The notes below the pieces were generated by a model that saw nothing but the letters and a program-made list of their open reading frames with translations, was not told the origin of the DNA and did not search any database. The position numbers were made by a program, and so were the translations under genes. Below are positions 1 to 5,116 of a stretch of DNA of 6,651 nt, one piece after another (position 1 is the stretch's first letter; every line of letters begins with the position of its first letter). This stretch comes from Campylobacteraceae bacterium UBA1877 (GTDB lineage: Bacteria > Campylobacterota > Campylobacteria > Campylobacterales > Campylobacteraceae), in assembly GCA_002352945.1 (NCBI GenBank), contig DDHL01000113.1, forward strand, positions 1-6,651, read 5' to 3'.

Positions 1-11
1 TCAATCTTCAT
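1..11 (-). CDS. Start of a further gene of the arsenic operon, cut by the window edge
   Basis: Right after the permease stop codon the minus strand reads AAGGAG, seven bases, then ATG AAG ATT GA at the window edge. This gives Met-Lys-Ile-(Asp/Glu). The Shine-Dalgarno sequence overlaps the permease stop codon and is the best ribosome binding site in the left half of the window, so a co-transcribed gene very probably begins here. From family knowledge, ArsP/DUF318 permeases are often followed by a small thioredoxin-like disulfide protein that begins MKIE or MKIK. That would fit, but three and a half codons cannot prove it. The identity is inference; the existence of a start here is moderately supported. 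Confidence 0.5.
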
Positions 12-22
12 TCACACACTCC

Positions 23-979
23 TTATAAGATGATATTAAATGAAATTCCAACCAAAAATATTCCTAACCCTACGGTTCCAAAAAATATTCCAATGAGCTT
101 CATTGAAAGTACACGCTTTAGTATCATTGCTTCTGGAAGGCTTAAAGCGACCACTGCCATCATAAATGAGATTGCAGTTCCCATGAGCATGCCCTTTGCG
201 GTAAGAGCTTCAACTAATGGTAAAATTCCAGCAGCACTTGCATACATTGGAATACCCATCAATACAGCAATTGGCACTGCATACCATGCATCACCACCTG
301 CATATTTTGTGATGAAATCTTGTGGAACGTAACCGTGGATAAAGGCTCCAATTCCAACACCGATTATAATATATATGTAAATCTTTTTAAACAGATCTCT
401 TGTAAACTCCCACGCTTCAAACGCACGTGTTTTAAAAGGGATTTTTTGTTCTTCATACTCAGTTCCAACAGGCTTAATTTCGATTAAAATCTCTTTTTCT
501 AAATTCATATAACCAATAATAAGGCCTGCTACAATTGCTACAAAAAGCCCAAATCCAACATAAAGTAAAGCTATCTTCCACCCAAAAAGTGAAAGCAATA
601 AAGCAATAACAACCGCATCACTCATGGGAGCGCTTATAAGATAGCTAAAAGTTACTCCAAGGGGAATTCTAGCTTGCAAAAATCCCAAAAACAGAGGTAT
701 TGCCGAACATGAACAAAATGGGGTTAATACTCCAAAAAATGCAGCCAAAACGTGACCTAGGAGCCTATTTTTGCCAGCAATATACTCTCTTGCTTTTTCC
801 ACAGGAAAGTAACTGCGAAGGATGCTCACTATGTAAATGATACTTACTAATAGAATAAAAATCTTTATCGTATCATAGAGAAAAAAGTGGACTGCATCTC
901 CTAAATGGCTTCCTTTGGTAAAACCGAAAATATCAAAAATTATCCATGAACTTATACTCTCCCACCAACTAAACATCAT
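23..979 (-). CDS. arsP: ArsP-like permease (DUF318/UPF0718 family), probable organoarsenical or metal(loid) efflux
   Basis: A 318-residue integral membrane protein. Its family hallmark Thr-Pro-Phe-Cys-Ser-Cys-Ser is at residues 86-92 (Cys89, Cys91). There are two hydrophobic blocks, about residues 35-158 and 198-317, joined by a charged cytoplasmic-type linker (160-195, rich in Glu and Lys). Campylobacter jejuni ArsP of this family exports trivalent organoarsenicals, while other members are linked to Cu/Zn handling. The position as last complete gene of an ars operon favours an arsenic role. The first ATG (977-979) overlaps the arsC stop as ATGA. A second ATG follows directly at 974-976, and the AAAGGA site at 983-988 lies 3 nt from the first and 6 nt from the second, so Met2 may be the true start. 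Substrate assignment rests on context only. Confidence 0.85.
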   Translation of the reverse strand: MMFSWWESISSWIIFDIFGFTKGSHLGDAVHFFLYDTIKIFILLVSIIYIVSILRSYFPVEKAREYIAGKNRLLGHVLAAFFGVLTPFCSCSAIPLFLGFLQARIPLGVTFSYLISAPMSDAVVIALLLSLFGWKIALLYVGFGLFVAIVAGLIIGYMNLEKEILIEIKPVGTEYEEQKIPFKTRAFEAWEFTRDLFKKIYIYIIIGVGIGAFIHGYVPQDFITKYAGGDAWYAVPIAVLMGIPMYASAAGILPLVEALTAKGMLMGTAISFMMAVVALSLPEAMILKRVLSMKLIGIFFGTVGLGIFLVGISFNIIL

Positions 980-1386
980 TTATCCTTTGCTTTAAAAAAA
1001 TTTTCAATTTGAGGCAATAGTCTTTTATAAATATCTTCATATAGCACCTCAAAAGCTTCTGGGCCTTTGCCATCTGGGTCCTCAAAACTTACATGTAAAC
1101 GAGGGGTTGGCTTAGGAAACATTGGACAGGTTTCTTTGGCATGGTCGCACACAGTTACAACCAAATCAAACTTACTATCCATAACCTCATCTACCATTTT
1201 TGAGTGATACCTCTCATCCCAAATGCCCTTTTGCTCCAAAATCTGTTTTGCGTAAGCATTTACTTTATTATTTGCTTTTACGCCAGCGCTTTTAGCTTCA
1301 AATCCATCTAAAAACTCATTTATCAAAGCCTCAGCAATTATGCTTCTGCATGAATTGCCAGTACACAAAACCAATATCTTTTTCAT
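976..1386 (-). CDS. arsC: Arsenate reductase, thioredoxin-coupled low-molecular-weight phosphatase type
   Basis: Reduces arsenate to arsenite in the cytoplasm so that Acr3 can export it. The 136-residue protein has the CX5R phosphate-binding loop at residues 8-14 (Cys8 nucleophile, Arg14). The redox cysteine pair is Cys80 and Cys87 within CDHAKETC, equivalent to the Cys82/Cys89 relay of Staphylococcus aureus pI258 ArsC. The Asp-Pro general-acid motif is near residues 103-104. This three-cysteine arrangement marks the thioredoxin-dependent class rather than the glutaredoxin-dependent E. coli class. Length matches the family (about 130-140). It starts 2 nt after the arsR stop and its TGA overlaps the permease ATG, so it is translationally coupled on both sides. 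A TTACATGTAA palindrome lies inside the gene at 1089-1098. Confidence 0.96.
   Translation of the reverse strand: MKKILVLCTGNSCRSIIAEALINEFLDGFEAKSAGVKANNKVNAYAKQILEQKGIWDERYHSKMVDEVMDSKFDLVVTVCDHAKETCPMFPKPTPRLHVSFEDPDGKGPEAFEVLYEDIYKRLLPQIENFFKAKDK
1089..1098. repeat. TACATGTA palindrome, copy 1 (in arsC)
   Basis: TTACATGTAA, a perfect 10-bp palindrome, encodes Leu-His-Val (residues 97-99 of ArsC) on the minus strand. Confidence 0.7.
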
Positions 1387-1388
1387 TT

Positions 1389-1703
1389 TTAACCACTCTT
1401 AATCCTACAAGCTTCAATTTTGCACGGAACCTTTACATGTAAAGCTTTGATTGCTTCTAAAAGATTCTTGTGCAAAAGGCTTTTAGGTGCAAGTGCATAG
1501 TAAGCCCACTTACCCTCACGGCTTACTGTTAAAAAGCCGGCCTTTTTTAAAATTGCCAAATTCGTCGAGAGTCTTGCTTGACCCATCTTAAGGCTATGTT
1601 CAAGTTCACACACACAACTCTTGCCATGTTCTAGCAAAAAGGCAAGGATTTGAACCCTTGTCTCATTGCTCACAGCCGCAACTGTCTCAATAAAATCATC
1701 CAT
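1389..1703 (-). CDS. arsR: ArsR/SmtB-family arsenite-responsive repressor
   Basis: A 104-residue winged helix-turn-helix repressor. The metal-site motif Ser-Cys-Val-Cys-Glu-Leu is at residues 29-34 (Cys30, Cys32). It corresponds to the ELCVCDL box of plasmid R773 ArsR, where the cysteines bind As(III)/Sb(III). The recognition helix follows at about 40-56 (GQARLSTNLAILKKAGF), then a beta-hairpin wing at 58-70. Two more cysteines near the C-terminus (Cys94, Cys99, spaced CX4C) could add a third thiolate ligand. The gene is second in the operon, 2 nt after acr3, so it should control its own synthesis. The likely target is the dyad at 2792-2815 upstream of acr3. A perfect 14-bp palindrome, CTTTACATGTAAAG, lies within the coding sequence at 1431-1444. 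Confidence 0.95.
   Translation of the reverse strand: MDDFIETVAAVSNETRVQILAFLLEHGKSCVCELEHSLKMGQARLSTNLAILKKAGFLTVSREGKWAYYALAPKSLLHKNLLEAIKALHVKVPCKIEACRIKSG
1431..1444. repeat. TACATGTA palindrome, copy 2 (in arsR)
   Basis: CTTTACATGTAAAG is a perfect 14-bp palindrome, the longest copy in the window. It encodes Leu-His-Val (88-90 of ArsR). Confidence 0.75.
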
Positions 1704-1705
1704 AC

Positions 1706-2761
1706 CTACTCCTTTAAAAACTGCTCCTTTGTACTATTTGCAATTTTAACTAGTGTTAACATTAAAGGCACTTCCACAAGTACCCCAACAACAGTAGCTA
1801 AAGTTGCTCCAGAATCCAATCCAAAAAGCATAATTGCTACTGCAACTGCTAATTCAAAAAAGTTGCTCGCCCCAATCATTGCCGCTGGCGCAGCTATGCA
1901 ATGAGGCAATTTCCACCACTTTGCCCATCCATAGGCGATGTAAAAAATAAAAAATGTTTGCAAAATCAATGGGATTGCTATTAAGATTACATGTAAAGGA
2001 TTGTTTAAAATCACATCTCCTTGAAATGTAAAAATAATTATCAAAGTAAGCAACAATCCAATTACTGTTGTAGTATCAAACTTTTTTAGAAAAACATTTT
2101 CAAAATAATCAAGTCCCCTGCTAGATATAACATATTTGCGTGTTAAGCTAGCAGCCAATAAAGGCGTTACTACAAAAAGAACTACCGATAAAAAGAGGGT
2201 GTCATAAGGTACAAAAACATCGCTTACTCCTAATAAAAAGGCTACTATAGGAGTAAATGCAACAAGTAAAATTAAATCATTTACCGCCACTTGAATAAGC
2301 GTATATGACGGATCTCCTTTTGTTAGATGACTCCATACAAAAACCATAGCTGTACAAGGTGCAGCTCCCAATAAAATAGCTCCAGCCAAATACTCATCGG
2401 CCAAGTCTGCTGGCAAAATTGACTGGAATAGAAATTTAAAGAAAAATCCAGCAATAAGATACATACTAAAGGGCTTAATCAACCAATTTACACTGCAAGT
2501 AACAATGAGTCCTTTTGGTTTTTTACTCGCTTCTACAATGCTAGAAAAGTCGATCTTTAACATCATTGGATATATCATAAGCCATATCAAAACAGCAACG
2601 GGAATAGATACATTTGCATACTCAAACCTGCTTAGTGTCTGAGGCACTGCTGGAATAAACTCCCCAATTGCAACTCCAACAATAATACAAAGCGCTACCC
2701 ATACACTCAAGTAGCGTCCAAAAAGATCCATCCCCTCCCTTGAGTCTACCTCTGCGCTCAT
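1706..2761 (-). CDS. acr3: ACR3-family arsenite efflux transporter
   Basis: Exports arsenite across the inner membrane. The 351-residue protein has about ten hydrophobic segments. It carries the ACR3 signature Gly-Ala-Ala-Pro-Cys-Thr-Ala-Met-Val-Phe-Val-Trp-Ser at 132-144, whose Cys136 corresponds to the essential thiolate of characterised Acr3 proteins. The second conserved motif, IGASNFFELAVA, is at 296-307 and holds the conserved Glu303-region acid. The length is normal for bacterial ACR3. The ATG at 2759-2761 follows an AAAGGA site at a 7-nt distance (minus strand, about 2769-2774), which supports this start. It is the promoter-proximal gene of the operon, so transporter dosage should be highest. 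A -10 box TATAAT (2814-2819) and an ArsR-type dyad lie just upstream. Confidence 0.97.
   Translation of the reverse strand: MSAEVDSREGMDLFGRYLSVWVALCIIVGVAIGEFIPAVPQTLSRFEYANVSIPVAVLIWLMIYPMMLKIDFSSIVEASKKPKGLIVTCSVNWLIKPFSMYLIAGFFFKFLFQSILPADLADEYLAGAILLGAAPCTAMVFVWSHLTKGDPSYTLIQVAVNDLILLVAFTPIVAFLLGVSDVFVPYDTLFLSVVLFVVTPLLAASLTRKYVISSRGLDYFENVFLKKFDTTTVIGLLLTLIIIFTFQGDVILNNPLHVILIAIPLILQTFFIFYIAYGWAKWWKLPHCIAAPAAMIGASNFFELAVAVAIMLFGLDSGATLATVVGVLVEVPLMLTLVKIANSTKEQFLKE
1987..1996. repeat. TACATGTA palindrome, copy 3 (in acr3)
   Basis: TTACATGTAA, a perfect 10-bp palindrome, encodes Leu-His-Val (256-258 of Acr3). Confidence 0.7.
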
Positions 2762-2791
2762 ATATTCATCCTTTCAAATGTTTACGAAACT

Positions 2792-2815
2792 ATATATCAA
2801 GATATCTTAATATAT
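2792..2815. promoter_or_regulatory. ArsR operator candidate, 24-bp dyad
   Basis: The centre AAGATATCTT (2799-2808) is a perfect 10-bp palindrome. After one mismatched pair (2798/2809) it continues with six more perfect pairs, ATATAT on both sides, giving 11 of 12 pairs. Read as ATCAA-N6-TTAAT it is one base away from the ATCAA-N6-TTGAT type of site reported for several ArsR proteins. It overlaps the -10 box and the predicted start site of acr3, which is where an ArsR repressor would act. The dyad is seen directly; the ligand protein is inferred from the linked arsR gene. Confidence 0.65.
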
Positions 2816-2819
2816 TATA
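2814..2819 (-). promoter_or_regulatory. Probable -10 box of the arsenic operon promoter
   Basis: On the minus strand the sequence reads TATAAT, a perfect sigma-70 -10 hexamer, 52 nt upstream of the acr3 ATG. No convincing -35 hexamer is present at 17 nt, only A-rich sequence, as is common for Campylobacterota promoters. A start site near 2807 would give a leader of about 45 nt. The box shares its first bases with the dyad at 2792-2815, so repressor bound there would block RNA polymerase. Confidence 0.6.
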
Positions 2820-2901
2820 AAAGTTTCTATTTTTTCCCATATTTTAGGGCATTTAACCAAATAGTGACTTTTTTAGTAATTTAAAAGCTAGTAAAGTTTT
2901 A

Positions 2902-2930
2902 TTTACCTTTAAAGCAAGTTGCCCTACAAT
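2902..2930 (+). promoter_or_regulatory. Candidate sigma-70 promoter of the DCCP-like unit
   Basis: TTTACC (2902-2907, four of six matches to TTGACA) is followed after exactly 17 nt by TACAAT (2925-2930, five of six matches to TATAAT). A start site near 2937 would leave a leader of about 95 nt before the ATG at 3033, containing the palindrome at 2945-2964. This promoter would lie inside the coding sequence if the upstream TTG at 2919 were used, which is one argument against that start. Confidence 0.5.
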
Positions 2931-2944
2931 ACTTACCGAGCAAA

Positions 2945-2964
2945 TTGGCCTAAGTTTAGGCAAA
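2945..2964. promoter_or_regulatory. Operator-like palindrome in the leader of the DCCP-like gene
   Basis: GCCTAA-GT-TTAGGC (2948-2961) is a perfect 6-bp inverted repeat with a 2-bp centre. After one mismatch it extends by two further pairs (TT at 2945-2946 and AA at 2963-2964). It sits about 8-28 nt downstream of the predicted transcription start, a position typical for a repressor operator. The 2-nt centre makes a stable RNA hairpin less likely than a DNA site. No regulator gene is adjacent, so the protein that binds is unknown. Confidence 0.45.
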
Positions 2965-3021
2965 CATCAGTTGAGCTCTTCAAACTGCACTGTTACTCTC
3001 CCTTGCTCCAAATTTATCTAC

Positions 3022-3027
3022 AAAGGA
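3022..3027 (+). promoter_or_regulatory. Ribosome binding site that fixes the DCCP-like start
   Basis: AAAGGA lies 5 nt upstream of ATG at 3033. No comparable site precedes the in-frame TTG at 2919, so this element decides the start and shortens the protein from 477 to 439 residues. Confidence 0.8.
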
Positions 3028-3032
3028 TTACC

Positions 3033-4352
3033 ATGGGAGTTGAAGCACACAAACCACTACTTGAAAGCATCAATGTCGATGTAGAGCGCCATGCTAAAAT
3101 GATGAATATGGGCTATGAAGCCTATAAGAATCAATTTATGTCTCAAAAAAATCGTCCAAAGACAATGGAGTATTTTGACTGGTTTATGAGCGAAATCCAA
3201 GGGGAACGTATTGCTGAAATTAACGCTTTACGTGCCCAAAAAAGACCAGCTGTTGGAACATTTTGCATCTTTGTTCCAGAAGAGATTGTTGTAGGCGCTA
3301 AAGGGGCGTGCTATGGACTTTGCGGTGGCTCTCCGGCAACAATTGCCGATGCGGAAACCGAGCTTCCTCGCAACATTTGCCCACTTATTAAGTCTGCTCA
3401 CGGCTTTAAACTTCAAAGAACTTGTGCATATACCCAATCATCTGACTTCATCTATGGTGAAACAACCTGTGAGGCCAAGAAAAAAACATGGGAAATTCTC
3501 AACAAACACCACCCTGTACATGTAATGAATATTCCCCACATGAAACGTCAAAAAGATCTATCCTTGTGGCAAGATGAGATTAGGGAGTTTAAAGAGCATA
3601 TTGAAGAGGTCGGGGGGGAGCCACTTAGCTTAGATGAGATGAAAGAAGGAATTAGAATCGTCAATGAAAAGCGAGCCGCGTTGCAACGCTTAGATAGACT
3701 TCGCGGATTAGATCCAGAAGTTGTGCCAATTAGTGGCAAAGATGCCCTTTTTGTAGTCCAAATGGGCTTTTTAGATGATCCTGTAAGATACACTAAAAAA
3801 GTTAATGAATTGTGTGATGAACTTGAAGAGCGAGTGAATAAAAAAGTTTCACTCTATCCTGATAAAACCCCAAGACTCATTGTGCTTGGAACCCCGTTTG
3901 CCCCGCCAAACTGGAAACTACACAATGCAGTTGAATCAACCGGCGGAGTCATTATCAATGAAGAGTCCTGCATTGGGCACCGCTACTACAAAGATAATGT
4001 AGAAATTGAAAACATTAAAAGCGAAGAGGATCTTTATAGAGCATTAATGGAGCGCTACAGTAAGATTGATTGTGCCTGTTTTACTCCAAATGAGGGGCGG
4101 ATTGAAAAGATTTTACGCATGATTAAAGAGCGCAAAGCTGATGGTGTTATTTACTACACTCTCTCATTTTGCCACACATACAATGTTGAATCCAAACTCG
4201 TGCTTGATGCTATGCAAAAAGCAAATGTGCCTGCTCTTGCAATTGAATCAGATTACTCTCCAGAGGATGCTGGACAGATAAAAACCCGCGTAGAAGCCTT
4301 CTTAGAAAGTATCGCTTTTCAAAAAAAAGCTAACTCTTTTAAAGGTTTATAA
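3033..4352 (+). CDS. Single-subunit 2-hydroxyacyl-CoA dehydratase / double-cubane cluster protein (DCCP) superfamily reductase
   Basis: A 439-residue soluble iron-sulfur protein of the HgdB/HadBC/DCCP superfamily (E. coli YjiM-like). The N-terminal half carries FCIFVPEEIV-VGAKGACYGLCGG (77-99; Cys78, Cys93, Cys97), NICPLIKS (115-121; Cys116) and SDFIYGETTCEAKKKTWE (137-154; Cys146). The second half has Cys313 (EESCIGHRYY), Cys347/Cys349 (IDCACF) and Cys380 (YTLSFCHTYNVES). Two sets of candidate ligands, one in each half, fit the [8Fe-9S] double cubane described for Carboxydothermus DCCP, where six cysteines bind the cluster. The partner activator starts 2 nt downstream. No second dehydratase subunit or CoA-transferase gene is adjacent, so a classical fermentative dehydratase is less likely. 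The substrate is unknown. A run of seven G lies at 3612-3618. Superfamily membership is secure; the DCCP subtype is inferred. Confidence 0.88.
   Translation: MGVEAHKPLLESINVDVERHAKMMNMGYEAYKNQFMSQKNRPKTMEYFDWFMSEIQGERIAEINALRAQKRPAVGTFCIFVPEEIVVGAKGACYGLCGGSPATIADAETELPRNICPLIKSAHGFKLQRTCAYTQSSDFIYGETTCEAKKKTWEILNKHHPVHVMNIPHMKRQKDLSLWQDEIREFKEHIEEVGGEPLSLDEMKEGIRIVNEKRAALQRLDRLRGLDPEVVPISGKDALFVVQMGFLDDPVRYTKKVNELCDELEERVNKKVSLYPDKTPRLIVLGTPFAPPNWKLHNAVESTGGVIINEESCIGHRYYKDNVEIENIKSEEDLYRALMERYSKIDCACFTPNEGRIEKILRMIKERKADGVIYYTLSFCHTYNVESKLVLDAMQKANVPALAIESDYSPEDAGQIKTRVEAFLESIAFQKKANSFKGL
3517..3524. repeat. TACATGTA palindrome, copy 4 (in the DCCP-like gene)
   Basis: TACATGTA, the 8-bp core only, encodes Val-His-Val (162-164) on the plus strand. 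Confidence 0.55.
3612..3618 (+). repeat. Homopolymer run of seven G inside the DCCP-like gene
   Basis: GTC GGG GGG GAG encodes Val-Gly-Gly-Glu near residues 193-196. G runs are mutational slippage sites behind phase variation in Campylobacter and Helicobacter, though usually with eight or more bases. A one-base change here would disrupt the protein before its second cysteine set. Confidence 0.35.
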
Positions 4353-4354
4353 AA

Positions 4355-5116
4355 ATGTACTGGGGAGTGGATATTGGCTCAACATATACAAAAATAGTAG
4401 GTGTTGATTCCAAAGGAATAGTGTGTCAAACACACACTATTCCAACAATTATTAACCAAGATGAAATAGTTAAAAATACTCTAAAAGAGCATCCTGTAAC
4501 AATGGTGGTTGCAACAGGTTACGGGCGCTACTTGCTAGAAAAGGCTTTTCATTGCCCGGTAATAAGCGAAATTAAAGCCCACGCAAGAGGCGCATACCAT
4601 GCAAATAAAAATAGCGATATGGTTATAGATTTAGGCGGACAAGACAGCAAGGTTATCAAATTAGACAAATCTGGGGGATTTGTAGATTTTAAAATGAATG
4701 ATAAGTGTGCAGCAGGAACGGGAAAGTTTCTTGAAATTGCAGCTGCACGTTTAGGAATGGATTTAAGTGAGTTTTCAACCGAAGGGTTCAAAGCCGATAA
4801 ACGCTTGAGCATCTCTAGCATGTGCGCAGTTTTTGCCGAATCTGAACTCATCTCATTAATTGCCCAAAAAGAGAAAGTTGCAAATATATGCTATGGAGTT
4901 CATGATGCCATAGCAAACCGTTTGGCAAGTATGGCTAGAAAATTTGCAAGCACAAGCAACCACATCACCTTTAGTGGTGGCGGAGCACGCAACCCTTTTT
5001 TAGTTCACCTTCTTGGAGAAATTTTGCAAAAACCCATCTACACTCCGCCCCATCCGCAACTTTTAGGTGCCCTTGGAGCAGCGCTAAGCGGGCTTGATGT
5101 GTCCAAAAAGGCTTAA
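4355..5116 (+). CDS. ATP-dependent activator (archerase) of the DCCP-like protein, BadF/HgdC-type ASKHA ATPase
   Basis: A 253-residue dimeric [4Fe-4S] ATPase that injects low-potential electrons into its partner at the cost of ATP. The ASKHA fold is clear: phosphate-1 loop GVDIGSTYTK (4-13), phosphate-2 region IDLGGQDSKV (91-100), and adenosine motif FSGGGARNP (206-214). The cluster-binding cysteines are Cys118 (NDKCAAGTGKF) and Cys157 (SSMCAVFAESE); in the HgdC family one cysteine pair per subunit bridges a single cluster at the dimer interface. Length matches HgdC and E. coli YjiL (about 255-260). The ATG lies 2 nt after the DCCP-like stop and its AAAGG site (4341-4345) is inside the upstream gene, so the two are translationally coupled. 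A 12-bp perfect hairpin covers codons 21-30. The TAA directly abuts the stop of the opposing exporter gene. Confidence 0.95.
   Translation: MYWGVDIGSTYTKIVGVDSKGIVCQTHTIPTIINQDEIVKNTLKEHPVTMVVATGYGRYLLEKAFHCPVISEIKAHARGAYHANKNSDMVIDLGGQDSKVIKLDKSGGFVDFKMNDKCAAGTGKFLEIAAARLGMDLSEFSTEGFKADKRLSISSMCAVFAESELISLIAQKEKVANICYGVHDAIANRLASMARKFASTSNHITFSGGGARNPFLVHLLGEILQKPIYTPPHPQLLGALGAALSGLDVSKKA
4415..4443 (+). repeat. Perfect 12-bp stem-loop early in the activator gene
   Basis: GGAATAGTGTGT (4415-4426) and ACACACTATTCC (4432-4443) are exact reverse complements separated by the five bases CAAAC. The RNA would form a tight hairpin starting 60 nt into the reading frame (Gly21 to Pro30). No T-run follows, so it is not an intrinsic terminator. 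It could slow ribosomes or protect the upstream message, but a function is not shown. Confidence 0.6.

Noticed and set aside
30..332. Open reading frame on the plus strand opposite the permease
   Set aside because: It has no ribosome binding site and no recognisable protein features, and it lies fully antisense to a well-supported membrane gene. The same holds for the other frames opposite acr3, the DCCP-like gene, the activator, the cytochrome gene and aspA.
2836..2849. CCCATATTTTAGGG in the divergent intergenic region as an operator
   Set aside because: Only the three outer pairs and a few inner ones match, so symmetry is too weak beside the clear dyads at 2792 and 2945.
2919..3032. In-frame TTG start that would extend the DCCP-like protein by 38 residues
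   Set aside because: There is no ribosome binding site before it, the candidate -10 box lies inside the extension, and ATG at 3033 has AAAGGA at 5 nt.
4321..4355. A8 run near the end of the DCCP-like gene as a programmed frameshift that fuses it to the activator
   Set aside because: A -1 shift, which would enter the activator's frame, meets TAA at 4331. The +1 frame is not that of the activator.
3033..5116. Fermentative 2-hydroxyglutaryl-CoA dehydratase (HgdAB/HgdC) operon
   Set aside because: Only one dehydratase-type subunit is present, and no CoA-transferase, ligase or dehydrogenase gene lies nearby, so a specific acyl-CoA substrate cannot be claimed.
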